Shown here one piece after another: positions 25,870 through 34,123 of a stretch of 55,081 bases of DNA. The notes under the pieces are model-generated. The model saw only the letters and a list, made by a program, of their open reading frames with translations, ran no database searches and was not told the origin of the DNA. The translations under genes and the position numbers were made by a program. This DNA comes from Sutterella sp. (GTDB taxonomy: Bacteria; Pseudomonadota; Gammaproteobacteria; Burkholderiales; Burkholderiaceae_F), in NCBI GenBank assembly GCA_019418605.1, contig DYBN01000043.1, forward strand, positions 1 to 55,081. The letters are read 5' to 3'. Every line of letters starts with the position of its first letter. Position 1 is the first letter of the stretch.

Positions 25870-26634
25870 ATGTCCAAACAAGTCGTGCTTGCGGGTTTTC
25901 ATGCCGTCAACGCCAGAGCCAAAATCAAGCCGGAGAGCATCCGCGTGGTCTACATGGACGCCGGGCGCCGGGACAAGCGCATGCACCAGTGCCGCGAGAG
26001 ACTTGTTGAGGCGGGCGTCAAGGTGATGCAGGCCGATCAGAAAAGGCTCGAGGCTCTCGCGGGCGGCGTTCCGCACCAAGGCGTGGTGGCGCTTGCCGAT
26101 GAACTCAAGCAGAGCGTGGATTTTGACTGGCTCATGGACAACATCACGGACAAGACGCTGCTGCTCATCTTGGACGGCGTCACGGATCCGCGCAATTTCG
26201 GCGCCTGTCTGCGCGTAGCCGACGCCGCCGGCGTGCAGGCCGTCATTGTGCCGCGCGACAGATCGGCTTCCTTTTCTCCGGCCGCTGCCAAGGCAGCCGC
26301 CGGCGCCTGGGAGACGGTGCCTGTTGTGCAGGTGACCAATCTGGCCGCGAGCATTGTGGAGCTGCGCGACGCGGGAGTGCTTGTCCTCGGCACGGCGGGC
26401 GAAGCTCAAAAGACGATCTATGAATTTGATCAACGGCGCGCGCTTGCCTGGGTTTTGGGCGCCGAAGGCGAGGGGCTGCGGCAGCTCACGCGAAAGCGGT
26501 GCGATGCGCTCGCAAAAATCCCGATGTTTGGCGCCGTCGACAGCCTCAACGTGTCGGTTGCAAGCGGCGTGTGCCTCTTTGAGAGCGTCAGGCAGCGCAG
26601 CTGCGAAGGCAGCGACAGCCCCGCTGCCTCGTAA
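25870..26634 (+). CDS. rlmB: 23S rRNA (guanosine(2251)-2'-O)-methyltransferase RlmB
   Basis: The 254-residue SPOUT-class methyltransferase modifies G2251 in the peptidyl-transferase P loop. An N-terminal substrate-binding domain (about 1-75) precedes the trefoil-knot SAM domain with ILDGVTDPRNFGACLR, WVLGAEGEGLR and IPMFGAVDSLNVSVASGV. The frame is open from 25714, but homology starts at MSKQVVLAGFHAV, 25870. The rnr-rlmB pair is conserved in proteobacteria; here a 276-nt gap separates them. Confidence 0.95.
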   Translation: MSKQVVLAGFHAVNARAKIKPESIRVVYMDAGRRDKRMHQCRERLVEAGVKVMQADQKRLEALAGGVPHQGVVALADELKQSVDFDWLMDNITDKTLLLILDGVTDPRNFGACLRVADAAGVQAVIVPRDRSASFSPAAAKAAAGAWETVPVVQVTNLAASIVELRDAGVLVLGTAGEAQKTIYEFDQRRALAWVLGAEGEGLRQLTRKRCDALAKIPMFGAVDSLNVSVASGVCLFESVRQRSCEGSDSPAAS

Positions 26635-26650
26635 GAGAAGAATGTTCTCG

Positions 26651-26690
26651 AAGGCGGCCTGCGGTGGAAACTGCGGGCCGCCTTTTGCTT
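26651..26690 (+). terminator. Rho-independent terminator after rlmB
   Basis: GGCGGCC (26653-26659) pairs with GGCCGCC (26676-26682), extended by AA/TT, and TTTTGCTT follows. It touches the stop codon of the convergent DUF486 gene. Confidence 0.75.
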
Positions 26691-27066
26691 ACTTCATGAA
26701 GATAAAAAAGACGGCAAGCACCAGGCAGACGAACGCCGCGAGGTGATTCCACGCGAAATGGTTGTGAAAGACCAGAATCGAAAACAGCGTAAAGACCGTG
26801 AGCGTGACGCATTCCTGAATGATCTTGAGCTGCACGAGCGAAAACGGGCCGCCGTTGCCGTCGTAGCCGATTCGATTGGCCGGCACCATGAAGCTGTACT
26901 CTAAAAGCGCGATCGCCCAGGAAAACAGCACGACCATGTAGATCGGCCAGGCGCTGAAATTGATGCCCCGCATGGTCTGCAGCTTAAGGTGCAGATACCA
27001 GGCGCAGGTCATGAAGATGTTGGAAATGCACAGCAGCCCGATCGTTGTCAAACCCTTGCCAAGCAT
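26689..27066 (-). CDS. DUF486 family membrane protein
   Basis: The 125-residue, highly hydrophobic protein has four predicted helices and matches the DUF486 family of small DMT-like membrane proteins (features such as TCAWYLHLK and ALLEYSFMVPANRIGY). Its function is unknown; the resemblance to small multidrug transporters is only structural. It is on the same strand as the PLP enzyme, 185 nt downstream of it, and may be expressed separately. Confidence 0.78.
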   Translation of the reverse strand: MLGKGLTTIGLLCISNIFMTCAWYLHLKLQTMRGINFSAWPIYMVVLFSWAIALLEYSFMVPANRIGYDGNGGPFSLVQLKIIQECVTLTVFTLFSILVFHNHFAWNHLAAFVCLVLAVFFIFMK

Positions 27067-27251
27067 AGAAATCCCTTTTGTTTAAAGCGCAGTTTGGGAG
27101 GCGGCGCCGCGCGCGCTGATGCCGCGTGCGCCCGCGCCCGCCGAAATTTTTTTTGCGGCGCTTGCGGCCGCGACGGCGGGCGATTTTAAGCGCAGCGGCA
27201 GCGCTTTGCGCTGCGCCTGCCGCCGCGAGGGGATTGAGCGCGCTGACTTTG

Positions 27252-28346
27252 TCAGTGTTCGGACTTGATGCCTGCGCCGCACATCGGCATGAGCACGTCG
27301 GGCGCATCTCCGTAGAGCTCGCAGTAGTGCTCGTAGGCCGCCAGGTTGGCCGCCGTCGTGTGCTCGCAGAAGATGCCGCGGCGCGCGATGCGAGCGCGGC
27401 ACTCAAGGATCTTGTCTTCGGGGGCGGTGACGACGCGCACGTTGTGCCGCTTGATCATGGACATGATTTCGCGGCCGCGCATGGGCTTGCCGATGGCGAT
27501 GCCCTCGGCAATTGTCGGCTTGACGTCGACTTCGGCCGGAACATCAAGTCCCTGCTGCACGCCTTGGCAGAAGGGATCGCAGTTTGCGCTCTGAATGGCG
27601 ATGATGTTGGGGAAGGCTTTAATGACGCCGCTGCGCTGCAGGTGCTCGAGCGCCTTGATCACGCCGATGAAAAGCGTGCCGTTGCCCAGCGGAACGAGAA
27701 TGTTGGCGGGGATGCGGCCGAGCTGCTCGAGCGTCTCGTAGATGTAGGCCTTCATCCCTTCGTAGAAGTAGGGGTTGTAGACGTGGTTGGCGTAGTAGGC
27801 GCCGTGCTCGAAGACCTCTTTGCGGCAGACGTCCGCACAGTGGTCTCGCGTGCCCTCAATGACATGCACGCGTGCGCCGTGCGACTCGATCATCGTGATC
27901 TTCTTGGGGCTTGTGCCCTGCGGAACGTAGATGTCGCAGGCGATGCCGGCGCGGGCGCAGTAGGCGGCCACGGCATTGCCGCCGTTGCCGCTTGAGTCCT
28001 GCACGCACGTCTTCACTCCGATGCTTGCCATGTGCGAGACAAGCGTTGCGGCCCCGCGGTCCTTGAAGGAGAGGGTGGGCATGAAGTAGTCCATCTTAAA
28101 GAGCACGCCCGGAGCAAATTCAATGATGGGCGTCATGCCCTCGCCCATCGTGACCGAGCGCCAGGCCTCGTCGTCGACGGCCATGAAGCGGCGGTAGCGG
28201 AAAATGCTCCAGCAATCTCGATCGATCAGGGAGGCGTCCCAGTCGGGTTCGACAAAATCAAGTTCAAAGAGTCCGCCGCAGCTGCAGCAGGCCGATGTGG
28301 TTGAGGTCTGGACTTTCTTGCCGCAGGCGGTACAAACGTATTGCAT
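27252..28346 (-). CDS. Threonine-synthase-like PLP-dependent enzyme
   Basis: The 364-residue fold-type II PLP enzyme starts with a Cys4 zinc ribbon (C5, C8, C20, C23), then the PLP lysine K95 in LSFKDRGAA. The phosphate-binding SSGNGG lies near 118, and LVPLGNG follows. This is the threonine synthase/dehydratase branch; true ThrC, threonine dehydratase or a related lyase cannot be told apart by eye. The gene starts six bases after the ridA-like stop, so the two form an operon. RidA removes enamine/imine by-products of PLP dehydratases, which favours an eliminating enzyme. A 7-bp hairpin (27198-27214) lies downstream. Confidence 0.82.
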   Translation of the reverse strand: MQYVCTACGKKVQTSTTSACCSCGGLFELDFVEPDWDASLIDRDCWSIFRYRRFMAVDDEAWRSVTMGEGMTPIIEFAPGVLFKMDYFMPTLSFKDRGAATLVSHMASIGVKTCVQDSSGNGGNAVAAYCARAGIACDIYVPQGTSPKKITMIESHGARVHVIEGTRDHCADVCRKEVFEHGAYYANHVYNPYFYEGMKAYIYETLEQLGRIPANILVPLGNGTLFIGVIKALEHLQRSGVIKAFPNIIAIQSANCDPFCQGVQQGLDVPAEVDVKPTIAEGIAIGKPMRGREIMSMIKRHNVRVVTAPEDKILECRARIARRGIFCEHTTAANLAAYEHYCELYGDAPDVLMPMCGAGIKSEH

Positions 28347-28352
28347 GGCTTG

Positions 28353-28745
28353 CTACTCCTCCTTCAGATTGGGAACTTCAGCGAGAGCTTCGATTTCCAC
28401 AAGGCAGCCAAAGTGAAGCTGAGTGGTGGAGACGACGACGCGGCCCGGTTTGTGATCGCCGAAGAATTCGGCATAAACCTCGTTGATCGGGTTCCAGTAC
28501 TTGACGTCGGGCGTGTAGACGCGGCAGAAGACGACGTCGCTTCTGCTGCAGTGCGCCTCGCGCAGAACTCGATCGACGTTGTCAAGCGCAAGCCGCGCGT
28601 GGTCGCGGATGTCGCCCTTGCAGACCTCGCGCGTGTCCGGGTCAATGGAGAGCTGGCCGGAGATGTAGAGCATGCCGCGGCTGATGACGCCGGGCGAGTA
28701 ATGGCCTTTGTTTTCACCCTTAAAGGGCGGATTGATGAGCTGCAT
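28353..28745 (-). CDS. RidA family enamine/imine deaminase
   Basis: The 130-residue protein has the RidA (YjgF/UK114) fold. It contains YSPGVISRGMLYISGQL, then a central helix, a conserved Arg in GRVVVSTTQL and Glu in VEIEALAEV, which correspond to the substrate-binding Arg and the late Glu of RidA. RidA proteins hydrolyse reactive enamines such as 2-aminoacrylate to keto acids. The frame is open to 28889, but homology starts at MQLINPPFKG. The adjacent PLP enzyme is its likely partner. Confidence 0.85.
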   Translation of the reverse strand: MQLINPPFKGENKGHYSPGVISRGMLYISGQLSIDPDTREVCKGDIRDHARLALDNVDRVLREAHCSRSDVVFCRVYTPDVKYWNPINEVYAEFFGDHKPGRVVVSTTQLHFGCLVEIEALAEVPNLKEE

Positions 28746-29208
28746 GCGGTTTAGCCTCAAGTAAAAAAACAGGGCAAAGCAAAAAAGAAAAGGCGCCCGG
28801 AATATCCGGCCGTCCCGGCTTGCCGCAGTGCTGCCGTCAACATCAGGGAGCACTGCCGGGTAAAAAGGCGCCAATTCTCGCCAAGGCATGCTAGCAAAGT
28901 TCAGGCGCCGCGCCGCACGCGCCGCGTTTTGCCCTCTTTTTGCCCCTTGCAGACTCTGCGCCGGGGCGCCCCGGGCATTTGTCCGAGAGGGCCTTGCGCC
29001 GCTGCGCGGATTCTGCGCAGCTCTTTGCTTTGATCCGTGCTTTTTTGCGTACGGGTCAAAGAGGGGCGAAGCGCTTTCAAAATCGCCCGAGAGCGCTTGA
29101 ATTTCACCGAAATTGAAGAGCCCGATTTGTTAGAATCCCAAGAAATCCGTCAGCCTGCGGGTGCGGTTTGGCATCCGGGGCGTTTTTTATTCTGCGACGC
29201 TTTTTCCT
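28746..29208. other. Divergent region between the RidA gene and the ABC importer
   Basis: No gene is supported in these 463 bases. It holds an 8-bp inverted repeat at 28825-28856 (listed separately) and a -10-like TAGAAT at 29131-29136. No -35 sits at standard spacing for either direction. Both divergent operons must be driven from here. Confidence 0.5.
28825..28856. repeat. Inverted repeat GCAGTGCT-N16-AGCACTGC
   Basis: Perfect 8-bp arms at 28825-28832 and 28849-28856, about 80 nt upstream of the RidA start. It may be an operator or a leader hairpin. Confidence 0.45.
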
Positions 29209-30729
29209 ATGACTCCGAGACTGCGGCTGCAGCACATCACCAAAGCCTATCCGGGGATAGTGGCCAACGACGACATCACGCTTGACGTCGCGCCCGGAGA
29301 GGTTCTTGCCATTTTGGGGGAGAACGGGGCCGGCAAGTCGACTCTCATGAAGATCATCTTCGGTTCGGTTGTCGCCGACAGCGGCGTCATCGAATTCGAC
29401 GGCCGGCCGGTGTCGATCACGAGCCCTTCGGTTGCCCGCGATCTGGGCATTGCGATGGTGCATCAGCACTTTGCCCTGTTTGAAACGCTCACTGTGGCGC
29501 AAAACGTCATCCTGGGACTTGCGGGCGCGCACGGCATTGATGCGGTCGAAAAGCAAATCGAGGCCTTGGGCGAGCGCTACGGCATACCGGTTGACCCCAG
29601 GGCCTACGTCGCCGATCTGGCCATGGGCGAGAGGCAGCGCGTGGAAATCATCCGCGCTCTGATGACCTCGCCCAAGCTTCTTATTCTTGACGAGCCCACG
29701 TCGGTGCTCACGCCTCAGGCCGTGCGCAAGCTTTTTGAAACGCTCAAAAAACTGGCCTCCGAAGGCGTCTCCATTGTGTTTATTTCTCACAAGCTCGATG
29801 AAATCCGCGAGCTTGCCGACCGCTGCACGGTTCTCAGAGCCGGCAGGGTTGTAGAAACGGTGGTGCCGGCGCAAAAAACCGAAGACGAGCTCGCGCGCCT
29901 CATGATCGGCAGCGCTCCGCCAAAGCTCAAGCGCCGCACGGGCCGCCCCGGGGCGCCCGCGTTGGAGCTTCTTGGCGTCGGCCTCTCGGGCGGGCGGCAT
30001 GTCTGCGGGCTCAACAACATCCGGCTCTCGGTGCGCTGCGGCGAAATCGTCGGCATTGCCGGCATCAGCGGCAACGGGCAGTCGAGGCTGCTTGGCGTGT
30101 GCATGGGCGAGCTGCCCGTCGAGCATGGAAAGATCCGGATCTTTGGCGAAGAGGTCAATCGGCTTGATCCGGCGCAGCGCCGCGCCCGGGGCATGCGCTA
30201 TGTGCCCGAGCAGCGCCTCGGACACGGATCCGTGCCTGAGTTTTCCCTTCTTCTGAATACGCTCTTGACGGGCGACGACCTGCACAGCCGCGGCTTTATC
30301 AACCGGCAGCGGGCCCGGCTTTTTACCGACAGCGTGATTGAGGCCTTCGACGTCAAGACCTCTTCGGTGAACATGCCCGCGCAGTCTCTCTCGGGTGGCA
30401 ATCTGCAGAAATTCATCGTGGGGCGTGAAATTTTGCAAAAGCCCCGCATTTTGATTGTCGATCAGCCCACATGGGGCGTGGACGTGGGGGCGGCGACGGT
30501 CATTCGCAATGCGCTCGTTGAGCTTTGCAGCCAGGGTGCGGCCGTCATCGTCGTCAGCGAGGAAATCGACGAGCTTTTTGAAATCAGCGACAGGATTGCG
30601 GTGATGTATCGAGGCTGCATGTCTCCTGCGGTTCCCGTCGAGTCGCTCTCCATGGAGGAGCTCGGGCGCTGGATGGCGGGGCTCTGGACGGGAAGTCCCT
30701 TTAAGCGCCGTGCGGCGGAGGGCAGTTGA
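29209..30729 (+). CDS. BMP-family nucleoside-type ABC importer, ATP-binding subunit
   Basis: The 506-residue protein has two fused nucleotide-binding domains. The first has Walker A GENGAGKST, a degenerate signature MGERQ and Walker B LLILDEPTSVLTPQ. The second has a degenerate P loop (GISGNGQSR, with Gln for Lys) but an intact LSGGNLQK signature. The arrangement matches the sugar/nucleoside (BMP) importer ATPases. ATG 29209 is chosen because homology begins at MTPRLRLQ. It heads a four-gene operon with two permeases and a lipoprotein. Confidence 0.93.
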   Translation: MTPRLRLQHITKAYPGIVANDDITLDVAPGEVLAILGENGAGKSTLMKIIFGSVVADSGVIEFDGRPVSITSPSVARDLGIAMVHQHFALFETLTVAQNVILGLAGAHGIDAVEKQIEALGERYGIPVDPRAYVADLAMGERQRVEIIRALMTSPKLLILDEPTSVLTPQAVRKLFETLKKLASEGVSIVFISHKLDEIRELADRCTVLRAGRVVETVVPAQKTEDELARLMIGSAPPKLKRRTGRPGAPALELLGVGLSGGRHVCGLNNIRLSVRCGEIVGIAGISGNGQSRLLGVCMGELPVEHGKIRIFGEEVNRLDPAQRRARGMRYVPEQRLGHGSVPEFSLLLNTLLTGDDLHSRGFINRQRARLFTDSVIEAFDVKTSSVNMPAQSLSGGNLQKFIVGREILQKPRILIVDQPTWGVDVGAATVIRNALVELCSQGAAVIVVSEEIDELFEISDRIAVMYRGCMSPAVPVESLSMEELGRWMAGLWTGSPFKRRAAEGS

Positions 30730-30730
30730 G

Positions 30731-31816
30731 ATGCAGTTTCCCATTGCTTTGAAAGTACGCCGCCGGCCCGGCATCATGCGCTGGCTTTCTCCCCTGGCGG
30801 CTCTGGTCCTCACGGTTGTTGCCGGAGCGGTGCTTTTTGCCTGTCTGGGGAAAAATCCCCTGGACGGCCTTTACGTCTTTTTGATTGCTCCCCTGGAGAG
30901 TCTGCGGGGATGGGCCGAAGTGGGTGTGAAGATGACGCCGCTGCTTTTGTGCGCCGTCGGACTCGTCGTCTGCTATCGGGCCAATATTTGGAACATTGGC
31001 GCCGAGGGGCAGTTTCTGATGGGAGCGATTGCGGGCGGCGCGGCGGCGCTTCTGTGCCCGCCCGGAGCCGGGCACTGGTTTTTCATTGTGGCCGCGCTTG
31101 CGGGCGTTGCCGGCGGCTGCTTGTGGGCGTCCGTGACGGCGCTGCTGCGAGACCGCTTTCATGCCAATGAAATTTTGGTCTCGCTCATGCTTGTGTACGT
31201 CGCGCAGTTTTTCCTTGCCTACTGCGTGCAGGGCCCTTTGCAGGACCCCGACGGCCTCGGGTTTCCGCAGTCGCCCATTTTTGCCGCCGCGGCTTCGATT
31301 CCCAACCTTGTGCCTGGCACGCGCCTTCACATCGGGTTTGTTTTTGCGCTCGCTGCGGCCGTTGTCGTGCAGATCATGATGGTGCGCATGTTCATCGGGT
31401 TGCAGTTCAGAGTCTCGGGCATGGCGCCGCTTGCGGCCAAGTACGCCGGTTTTCGCCCGCGCAGGCTCTTGTGGATTGCGATGCTCATCTCGGGCGGACT
31501 TGCCGGGCTTGCCGGCGTATGTGAAGTCACAGGCCCCGTCGGGCAGCTCACTCTCAACATCAGTCCGGGCTACGGCTTTGCGGCAATCATCGTTGCCTTC
31601 GTCGGCAGATTGTCGCCTGCGGGCTGCATTCCCGCGGCTTTTGTGATGGCGCTCTTTTATCTGGGCGGCGAGCTCGGACAGAGCCGCCTTGGTCTTCCCT
31701 CGTCGGTGACGGGGGTCTACCAGGGCATGCTTCTTTTCTTTTTGCTCGTTTGCGATGCTTTCATCGTTTTCAAGCCCGTCTGGGTGGGATTTGCCAAACG
31801 GCAGGGAGAACAGTGA
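30731..31816 (+). CDS. BMP-type ABC importer, permease 1
   Basis: The 361-residue integral membrane protein has eight to ten hydrophobic helices and the permease motif NIWNIGAEGQFLMGAI. It belongs to the branched-chain/ribose-type permease superfamily used by BMP importers. The start is one base after the ATPase stop; a GTG at 30710 would overlap it. It should form a heterodimer with permease 2. Confidence 0.92.
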   Translation: MQFPIALKVRRRPGIMRWLSPLAALVLTVVAGAVLFACLGKNPLDGLYVFLIAPLESLRGWAEVGVKMTPLLLCAVGLVVCYRANIWNIGAEGQFLMGAIAGGAAALLCPPGAGHWFFIVAALAGVAGGCLWASVTALLRDRFHANEILVSLMLVYVAQFFLAYCVQGPLQDPDGLGFPQSPIFAAAASIPNLVPGTRLHIGFVFALAAAVVVQIMMVRMFIGLQFRVSGMAPLAAKYAGFRPRRLLWIAMLISGGLAGLAGVCEVTGPVGQLTLNISPGYGFAAIIVAFVGRLSPAGCIPAAFVMALFYLGGELGQSRLGLPSSVTGVYQGMLLFFLLVCDAFIVFKPVWVGFAKRQGEQ

Positions 31817-32736
31817 TGAGTGTGACGGCTTCCTTGATTGCTGCAACGCTCAATGCGGGCACGCCACTTCTGATTGCAGCCGTCGGCATCTTGATTCATG
31901 AAAAAAGCGGCGTGCTCAATCTTGGCATCGAAGGCATGATGCTGCTTGGCGCCGTGGCCGGGTTCGGCGCCGTTTATGCCACGGACAGTTTCGCTCTGGG
32001 CTTTGCCGCCGGTGCGGCGGCAGGCCTTGCCCTTGCCGCGCTCTTTGGGTTTTTTACGCTCGGGCTTTATGCCAATCAATATGCCGCGGGCCTTGCGCTG
32101 ACGCTTTTTGGCACCGGATTTTCCGCGTTTGTGGGGCAAAGCCTGCAGGGCAAGGCCCTGGCTCACCGAGCCGCCGAGGGCATTCCTTTTCTCAAGGACA
32201 TTCCCTTTGTGGGCGAGGCGCTTTTTTCGTCCCACATCTTTGCCTACCTGGCGCTCGCCGCTTTGGCGGCGGTGGGGTGGTTCTTGTACCGCAGCCGCTG
32301 GGGCCTTGTTGTTCGGGCTGTGGGCGAGTCTCCCAAGGCGGCCTATGCACTGGGCTACAACGTGCGCACGATCCGCTTTTGCGCCGTGCTCTTCGGCGGC
32401 CTGATGTCGGGCCTTGCGGGCGCCTACTTGTCGCTCGTCTATACGCCCTTGTGGGCCGAAGGCATGACGGCAGGCCGCGGCTGGATTGCCCTGGCGCTTG
32501 TCACATTTGCGACGTGGAGGCCGCTTCGCGTTGTGCTCGGCGCCTATCTTTTCGGCGGCGTCACGATGTTGCAGTTCAACATGCAGGCCATGGGAATTGA
32601 AGTGCCCTCGCAGATCATGTCGATGACGCCGTATCTGGCCACGATTCTCGTGCTGGTGCTGATTAGCCGCAATCCGAAGTGGATTGCCATGAACGTGCCT
32701 GCAAGCCTTGGAAAGACCTTCACACCCGGAAGATGA
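31816..32736 (+). CDS. BMP-type ABC importer, permease 2
   Basis: The 306-residue membrane protein has the motif EKSGVLNLGIEGMMLLGAV, the counterpart of the first permease's NIGAEG motif. ATG 31816 shares its A with the TGA of permease 1, so translation is coupled. It completes the membrane channel of the importer. Confidence 0.93.
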   Translation: MSVTASLIAATLNAGTPLLIAAVGILIHEKSGVLNLGIEGMMLLGAVAGFGAVYATDSFALGFAAGAAAGLALAALFGFFTLGLYANQYAAGLALTLFGTGFSAFVGQSLQGKALAHRAAEGIPFLKDIPFVGEALFSSHIFAYLALAALAAVGWFLYRSRWGLVVRAVGESPKAAYALGYNVRTIRFCAVLFGGLMSGLAGAYLSLVYTPLWAEGMTAGRGWIALALVTFATWRPLRVVLGAYLFGGVTMLQFNMQAMGIEVPSQIMSMTPYLATILVLVLISRNPKWIAMNVPASLGKTFTPGR

Positions 32737-32807
32737 GGCGGACGCGGAAGGTCTTTACGGGAGAACCGCTTTTTCTCTTTTTTTCACCTTTTGGAACAAG
32801 GAAGTCG

Positions 32808-33941
32808 ATGACCATGATGAAAAAACTCGCCCTGGCTCTGGCCGCAGCATCCTGCGTTGTGCTGTCGGGCTGCGGAGACGAGAAGTCTTCTTCGAGCACA
32901 CCCGCGGCAGGGGAAAAAGCGGCAGCCGCCCAGGGGCCGCTCAAGGCCGCCTGGCTCTATCCGAGCCCCCGCGCCGATGAAGGCTGGAGCAAGCAGCACG
33001 ACGAGGCGCGCGAGATCGTGCAGAAGAAGTTCGGCGACAAGATTCAGACGCAGTTCGTTGAAAACGTCGTGACGGTTGCCGATGCCGAGCGTGTGATCCG
33101 CGATCTCGCCAGTCAGGGCAACAAGATCATCTTTGCGACGAGCTTTGAGTACATGAACCCGACGCTCAAGGTCGCCAAGGAATTCCCGGACGTGAAGTTT
33201 GAGCACGCCACGGGCTACAAGACGGCCGACAACGTCAACTACTACAACGCCCGTTTCTACGAGGCCCGCTATCTGGCAGGCAAACTTGCCGGCGCCATGA
33301 CGAAAAACGGACGGCTGGGCTACGTGGCGGCCGTGCCGATCCCTGAGGTCCTCCAAGGAATCAACGCCTATACGCTTGGCGCACAGTCGGTCAATCCCAA
33401 CATCGAGGTGCGCGTGGTCTGGACCAACACCTGGTACGACCCGGGCAAGGAGGCCGATGCAACGAAGACGCTCATCGGCCAGAACTGCGACGTGATTTCG
33501 CACCACACGAATTCACAGGCCGTGGCCTCTACCGCCGAGGCTGAAAAGGTCAAGGTGATCAGCTACCACTCGGTCATGAAAAAGGCCGCGCCCACGCAGT
33601 TGATCGGCGCCGTGACGCATCACTGGGACGAGTACTACGCCAAGCGCATCGAGGATGTGATCAACAACCGCTGGAAGGTCGAACCGGTCTGGGGCGGGGC
33701 CAACATGCACATGGTGCGGCTCTCGGGCATCACCGATCAGGCGCCCGCCGAGGTCGTCAAGGACATCAACGATGTCTACGCCAAGCTTGAAAAGGGTGAA
33801 TTCAACATCTTCACTGGTCCGATTGTCGACAATGAAGGCAATACGGTGCTGGCCGAAGGCCAAAAGGCTGACGACGCGCATTTAACGCGCATGAACTACT
33901 TCGTCAAGGGCGTGGTCGGGAAGGTCCCCAGCAGCAAATAA
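32808..33941 (+). CDS. BMP family substrate-binding lipoprotein
   Basis: The 377-residue protein starts with a lipoprotein signal ending in VLSGC (Cys22). The mature part is a BMP/PnrA-like (type I periplasmic binding) fold, with WLYPSPRADEGWSKQHDEA near the N-terminus and HATGYKTADNVNYYNARF in the core. PnrA-type proteins bind nucleosides and BMP relatives bind similar ligands. The ligand here is inferred, not shown. AAGGAAG precedes the ATG cluster; 32808 is chosen, but 32814 or 32817 are possible. It is the last gene of the importer operon. Confidence 0.92.
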   Translation: MTMMKKLALALAAASCVVLSGCGDEKSSSSTPAAGEKAAAAQGPLKAAWLYPSPRADEGWSKQHDEAREIVQKKFGDKIQTQFVENVVTVADAERVIRDLASQGNKIIFATSFEYMNPTLKVAKEFPDVKFEHATGYKTADNVNYYNARFYEARYLAGKLAGAMTKNGRLGYVAAVPIPEVLQGINAYTLGAQSVNPNIEVRVVWTNTWYDPGKEADATKTLIGQNCDVISHHTNSQAVASTAEAEKVKVISYHSVMKKAAPTQLIGAVTHHWDEYYAKRIEDVINNRWKVEPVWGGANMHMVRLSGITDQAPAEVVKDINDVYAKLEKGEFNIFTGPIVDNEGNTVLAEGQKADDAHLTRMNYFVKGVVGKVPSSK

Positions 33942-34006
33942 CAAACGGCTGCCGCTGGCGCTGCATGCCCGCCGCCGTCCTGGCGCGGGAGCGGCGCCAA
34001 AAATCT

Positions 34007-34050
34007 AAAAACCGACGCAGGAGAGAAAAGTCTCCTGCGCCGGTTTTTTT
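34007..34050. terminator. Bidirectional rho-independent terminator
   Basis: CCG-A-CGCAGGAGA and TCTCCTGCG-C-CGG form a near-perfect stem around GAAAAG, followed by T7 on the plus strand. The minus strand gives TTTTTAGATTTTT. It closes the ABC importer operon and the convergent gene at 34124. Confidence 0.9.
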
Positions 34051-34123
34051 GAATTGCCGCGCCGCTGCGCCGCCTCAGAGGACTCTGTCCGAGCTCTGAA
34101 GCGACGGCGTGTTTTCAAGAGCT

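Noticed and set aside
29104..30813. A 569-codon minus-strand frame antisense to the importer ATPase
   Set aside because: The plus-strand ATPase has two complete nucleotide-binding domains; the antisense frame has no conserved features.
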